In this document: positions 61,694-64,000 of the stretch, piece after piece
Position numbering within the stretch: position 1 is the stretch's first letter
Layout of the letters: every line of letters begins with the position of its first letter
Origin: Actinomycetota bacterium
Lineage (GTDB): Bacteria > Actinomycetota > Actinomycetes > Actinomycetales > Microbacteriaceae
Assembly (NCBI GenBank): GCA_020161315.1
Contig: JAIUOH010000011.1
Span: forward strand, 1 to 64,000
Reading direction: 5' to 3'
Length of the DNA: 64,000 bases
Translations under genes and position numbers: made by a program
The notes under the pieces: model-generated
The model's database searches: none
Seen by the model: the letters and a program-made list of their open reading frames with translations, nothing else
Told to the model about the DNA's origin: nothing

Positions 61694-61812
61694 GCCTTCG
61701 GCGCTGGGCCTTTGGGCGCTGGGCCTTTGGCACTGGGCCTTCGGGCGCTGGGCCTTCAAGTGCCGGGCCCTCGGGCGCTGGGCCTTCAAATGCCGGGCCT
61801 CTGGGCTTCGGT
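61688..61812 (+). repeat. 15-bp tandem repeat (about 8 copies)
   Basis: Units of GCGCTGGGCCTTCGG type, with variants such as GCGCTGGGCCTTTGG and GTGCCGGGCCCTCGG, follow each other from 61688 to about 61812. The tract begins at the last two codons of the 61511 gene and ends before the thioredoxin promoter. Copy number may vary between strains. It has no coding or CRISPR-like spacer structure. Confidence 0.85.
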
Positions 61813-61877
61813 TGGGTCGCTGGCGAATGGGCTGGTCGGGGCGCCGGCCGCGCCGGAAATCACAAAACACACCGGAC

Positions 61878-61907
61878 TAGACAAAATAATACCCCCGGGG
61901 GTATATT
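61878..61907 (+). promoter_or_regulatory. leaderless thioredoxin promoter with CstR operator in the spacer
   Basis: TAGACA (61878-61883) and TATATT (61902-61907) are separated by 18 bases, each one or so from consensus. The perfect 16-base palindrome ATACCCCCGGGGGTAT (61889-61904) occupies the spacer and part of the -10. ATG 61914 begins 6 bases after the -10, so the mRNA is likely leaderless. A bound repressor would block polymerase directly. Confidence 0.75.
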
Positions 61908-61913
61908 GTTCAC

Positions 61914-62315
61914 ATGGCAACCAAAAACCTCACCCTAGATACCTTCGAGCAAGCGGCCATGAGCGACGGCATTCTGATCGTCGACTTCTGGGCCGCATGG
62001 TGCGGGCCCTGCCGCTCGTTTGCTCCGGTCTTTGAAGCTGCGAGTGAAGCCCACCCAGATATCACCTTCGCGAAGGTCGACACTGAGGCCGAGCAGCAGC
62101 TCGCAGCGGGCTTTCGCATCACATCGATCCCTACCCTGATGGTGTTTCGCGACGGCATCATCGTCTTTTCGCAGCCGGGTGCCCTCGCGGCCCCTCAGCT
62201 TGAGCAAGTCATCGAAGGGGTGCGCGCGCTCGACATGGGCGAGGTGCGAAAACAGATCGCCGCGCAAGAAGCAGACGAGACCGCCGGCGAGTTTGCTGAC
62301 GGGGCGCGGGTCTGA
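61914..62315 (+). CDS. trxA: thioredoxin
   Basis: This 133-residue protein has the thioredoxin fold with WAAWCGPCRSFAPVFE active site and cis-proline SIPTLMVF. The C-terminal extension of about 25 residues is acidic. It starts at ATG 61914, leaderless, and is regulated by the operator at 61889. It probably reduces protein or low-molecular-weight persulfides in this locus. Confidence 0.95.
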   Translation: MATKNLTLDTFEQAAMSDGILIVDFWAAWCGPCRSFAPVFEAASEAHPDITFAKVDTEAEQQLAAGFRITSIPTLMVFRDGIIVFSQPGALAAPQLEQVIEGVRALDMGEVRKQIAAQEADETAGEFADGARV

Positions 62316-62437
62316 CCGCTGAGCCGCTGCTCTTGGTGGCAACTGGTCAAGCTCAAACCACGAACGACCACGTAATCACACTCAACAACTCAACAATCAA
62401 CACCACTACACAACGCATTACTTAGAAGGAGTACCCC

Positions 62438-62557
62438 ATGTGCGCACGAGTCACCTGCCCGAATTGCCAGAAGCCGACCTGGGCTGGCTGCGGCCAACAT
62501 ATCGAAGACGCCCTCTACGGCGTGGCTGAGGCAGACCGCTGCCACTGCGGCGAGTAG
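62438..62557 (+). CDS. small cysteine-rich protein of the CstR locus, 39 aa
   Basis: A 39-residue frame starts at ATG 62438 after GAAGGAG. It has MCARVTCPNCQKPTWAGCGQ followed by H and ends DRCHCGE. Seven of its 39 residues are cysteine and the TWAGCGQH core matches the 61511 product. It has no membrane segment and is too short for most gene finders. It lies between thioredoxin and the CstB-like gene, so it is probably part of the same regulon. Confidence 0.85.
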   Translation: MCARVTCPNCQKPTWAGCGQHIEDALYGVAEADRCHCGE

Positions 62558-62640
62558 CCACGGGTACCCACAAATACTTTCGGGCATCTCGTATCCCCTC
62601 AGCTCACACCCACACCACCAACACCCCCGATTGGAGCATC

Positions 62641-64000
62641 ATGCTGCTCGAACGCATCTATGACGAAGACCTCGCCCAGGCGAGCTACTTCATCGGCTGT
62701 CAGGCCAAGGGCGAGGCGCTCGTGGTCGACCCCCGCCGCGACCTCGACGTCTACTTGGCAATCGCCGAGAAGAACGGTATGAAGATCACCTCGGTGACCG
62801 AAACACACATTCACGCCGATTACCTTTCTGGCACGCGCGAACTCGCGGCAGCAACCGGCGCGCAGATGTATGTCTCTGACGAGGGCGGCCCAGATTGGAC
62901 GTACGGCCCCGAGTTCGACGGCCCCGCTGGCTCGGGCGCAATACGCATGAAGCACGGGCACGAGATCGCGCTCGGCAACATCACCGTGAAGGCCGTGCAC
63001 ACCCCGGGTCACACACCCGAGCACATGTCGTTTCTCGTCACCGACGGCGCGCAGGCGACCGAGCCGGGCTTCATGCTCACCGGTGACTTCGTGTTCGTCG
63101 GCGATCTTGGCCGCCCCGATTTGCTCGACGAGGCTGCGGGCTTCGTTGACACACGTTTCGGTGGCGCGAAAGACCTGTTCAAGAGCCTACGCGAGCACTT
63201 TTTGACCCTGCCCGACTACGTGCAGGTGCTGCCCGCACACGGCTCGGGCTCGGCGTGCGGAAAGGCGCTCGGCGCGATCGCGCAGACCACGGTTGGGTAC
63301 GAGCGCAATTTCGCGTGGTGGGGCAAATACCTTGCGGCGAACGACGAGCAGGGCTTCGTCGATGAGTTGCTCAGCGGCCAGCCAGATGCGCACGCGTATT
63401 TCGGGCGCATGAAGGTGCAGAACAAGGTGGGTCCGGCGATCCTCGGAGCAAATCAAGAACTCACCGAATACTCGGCAGCCGAACTTGCGGCAGCGCTTGA
63501 GCGTGACGAGGTGATCTTTATCGACAGCCGTCACAACAGCGAAGTGCACGAGGGCACGGTTGTGGGTTCGCTGAATATTCCAGGGGTTGCGAAAGCGGCA
63601 AGCTACGGGGCGTGGGTCTACAACCCAGAGGTCGAGGATCGGCCACTCGTGCTACTCGCCGAGTCTCGAGAGGCGGCTGAGGCAATGCGCGACCACCTCG
63701 TGCGCGTCGGCATAGACACTGCTCGCGGCTTCATTACCTCGCTTGCAGGGTTCGAAGCAGCCGGCATTCAGCTTGCCGCCCCGAAGATGCTGGCCCCCGC
63801 CGATCTTGACGGGTTCGAGCGCACGCTGCTGCTCGACGTGCGCAACAAGACTGAATTTGCTGAGGGGCACCTGCCAGGTGCCGCGCAGCTCTCGGGCGGG
63901 CGCGTGCTGTGGCACCTCGACGAGTTGCCGTCGCCGAGCGAAGGCACCATTGTGACGTACTGCCAGAGCGGGGTGCGCAACAGTGTCGCCGCGAGTGCGC
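62641..64000 (+). CDS. cstB: CstB-like persulfide dioxygenase/rhodanese fusion, partial
   Basis: From ATG 62641 (after TTGGAGC) the frame is open to the window edge, about 453 residues so far. Residues 1-250 are a metallo-beta-lactamase fold with the iron ligands THIHADYLSG, TPGHTPEHMSF and TGDFVFVGDLGRPD, as in ETHE1-type persulfide dioxygenases. Residues about 280-375 are a rhodanese fold lacking the catalytic cysteine (VLLAESREAAEAM). From about 385 a second rhodanese has the active loop YCQSGVRN. This order matches Staphylococcus CstB, which oxidises persulfides to thiosulfate. The C-terminus lies outside the window. Confidence 0.9.
   Translation, partial: MLLERIYDEDLAQASYFIGCQAKGEALVVDPRRDLDVYLAIAEKNGMKITSVTETHIHADYLSGTRELAAATGAQMYVSDEGGPDWTYGPEFDGPAGSGAIRMKHGHEIALGNITVKAVHTPGHTPEHMSFLVTDGAQATEPGFMLTGDFVFVGDLGRPDLLDEAAGFVDTRFGGAKDLFKSLREHFLTLPDYVQVLPAHGSGSACGKALGAIAQTTVGYERNFAWWGKYLAANDEQGFVDELLSGQPDAHAYFGRMKVQNKVGPAILGANQELTEYSAAELAAALERDEVIFIDSRHNSEVHEGTVVGSLNIPGVAKAASYGAWVYNPEVEDRPLVLLAESREAAEAMRDHLVRVGIDTARGFITSLAGFEAAGIQLAAPKMLAPADLDGFERTLLLDVRNKTEFAEGHLPGAAQLSGGRVLWHLDELPSPSEGTIVTYCQSGVRNSVAASA

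Noticed and set aside
61688..61812. CRISPR array
   Set aside because: Units are 15 bases, contiguous and degenerate, with no unique spacers.

Overview
The window is chromosomal DNA from a high-G+C actinomycete, most probably a Leucobacter-like member of the Microbacteriaceae. The pointers are a class Ib nrdHIEF set, the hpt-ftsH-folE-folP/B-folK-DUF3180-PH-domain gene order, sdhCDAB, frequent GTG/TTG starts and apparently leaderless promoters. The genus is an inference; no rRNA or tRNA gene was seen.

Layout. 0-0.5 kb holds transposase remnants. 0.7-4.7 kb is the nrdHIEF ribonucleotide reductase operon (minus strand) with a NrdR-box pair and a DnaA box upstream. 5-12.4 kb (minus) carries a hypothetical gene, rlmH, an alanine-type aminotransferase, an ABC exporter, a siderophore-interacting protein and a DHA2 exporter. 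12.5-17.1 kb has a LysR regulator divergent from an EamA exporter, then a BenE transporter and a DUF418-like membrane protein.

17.2-22.8 kb is a visibly lower-G+C accessory island. Four translationally coupled genes encode an SAV_915-like protein, an Esx-like helical protein, a WXG-type protein with a glycine-zipper C-terminus and a polytopic membrane protein. A second, orphan copy of the toxin tail plus a second membrane protein follows and is cut by an IS3-family element; an XRE regulator lies beyond. This resembles a type VII-secreted membrane toxin with membrane immunity proteins (the TspA/TsaI arrangement) and is the best candidate for an undescribed system.

23.1-27.7 kb (minus) carries metY, a MalY/PatB C-S lyase, ppk2 and ppa. 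27.7-36.2 kb pairs a 788-residue LuxR-type regulator with a divergent 1899-residue cell-wall-anchored adhesin; six phased YCACCC repeats lie between them. 36.5-46.3 kb is a housekeeping run: tilS, hpt, ftsH, folE, a folP-folB fusion, folK, DUF3180, two bacterial PH-domain proteins and a DUF2520 protein. 46.3-56.5 kb has a Bcr/CflA-type MFS gene, lysS, another MFS gene, manC, sdhCDAB and a YihY/BrkB gene. 56.8-61.0 kb (minus) is an operon of a phosphomannomutase-like enzyme, nnrD and a second LuxR-type regulator.

61.1-64.0 kb is a reactive-sulfur locus: a CstR-like repressor, three ATACCC/GGGTAT operators, two paralogous tiny Cys-rich proteins, a thioredoxin with the operator inside its promoter spacer, and a CstB-like persulfide dioxygenase/rhodanese that runs off the window end. 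Several intergenic palindromes and tandem repeats are described individually. Positions and counts were read by eye; family assignments rest on recognised motifs, not on database searches.
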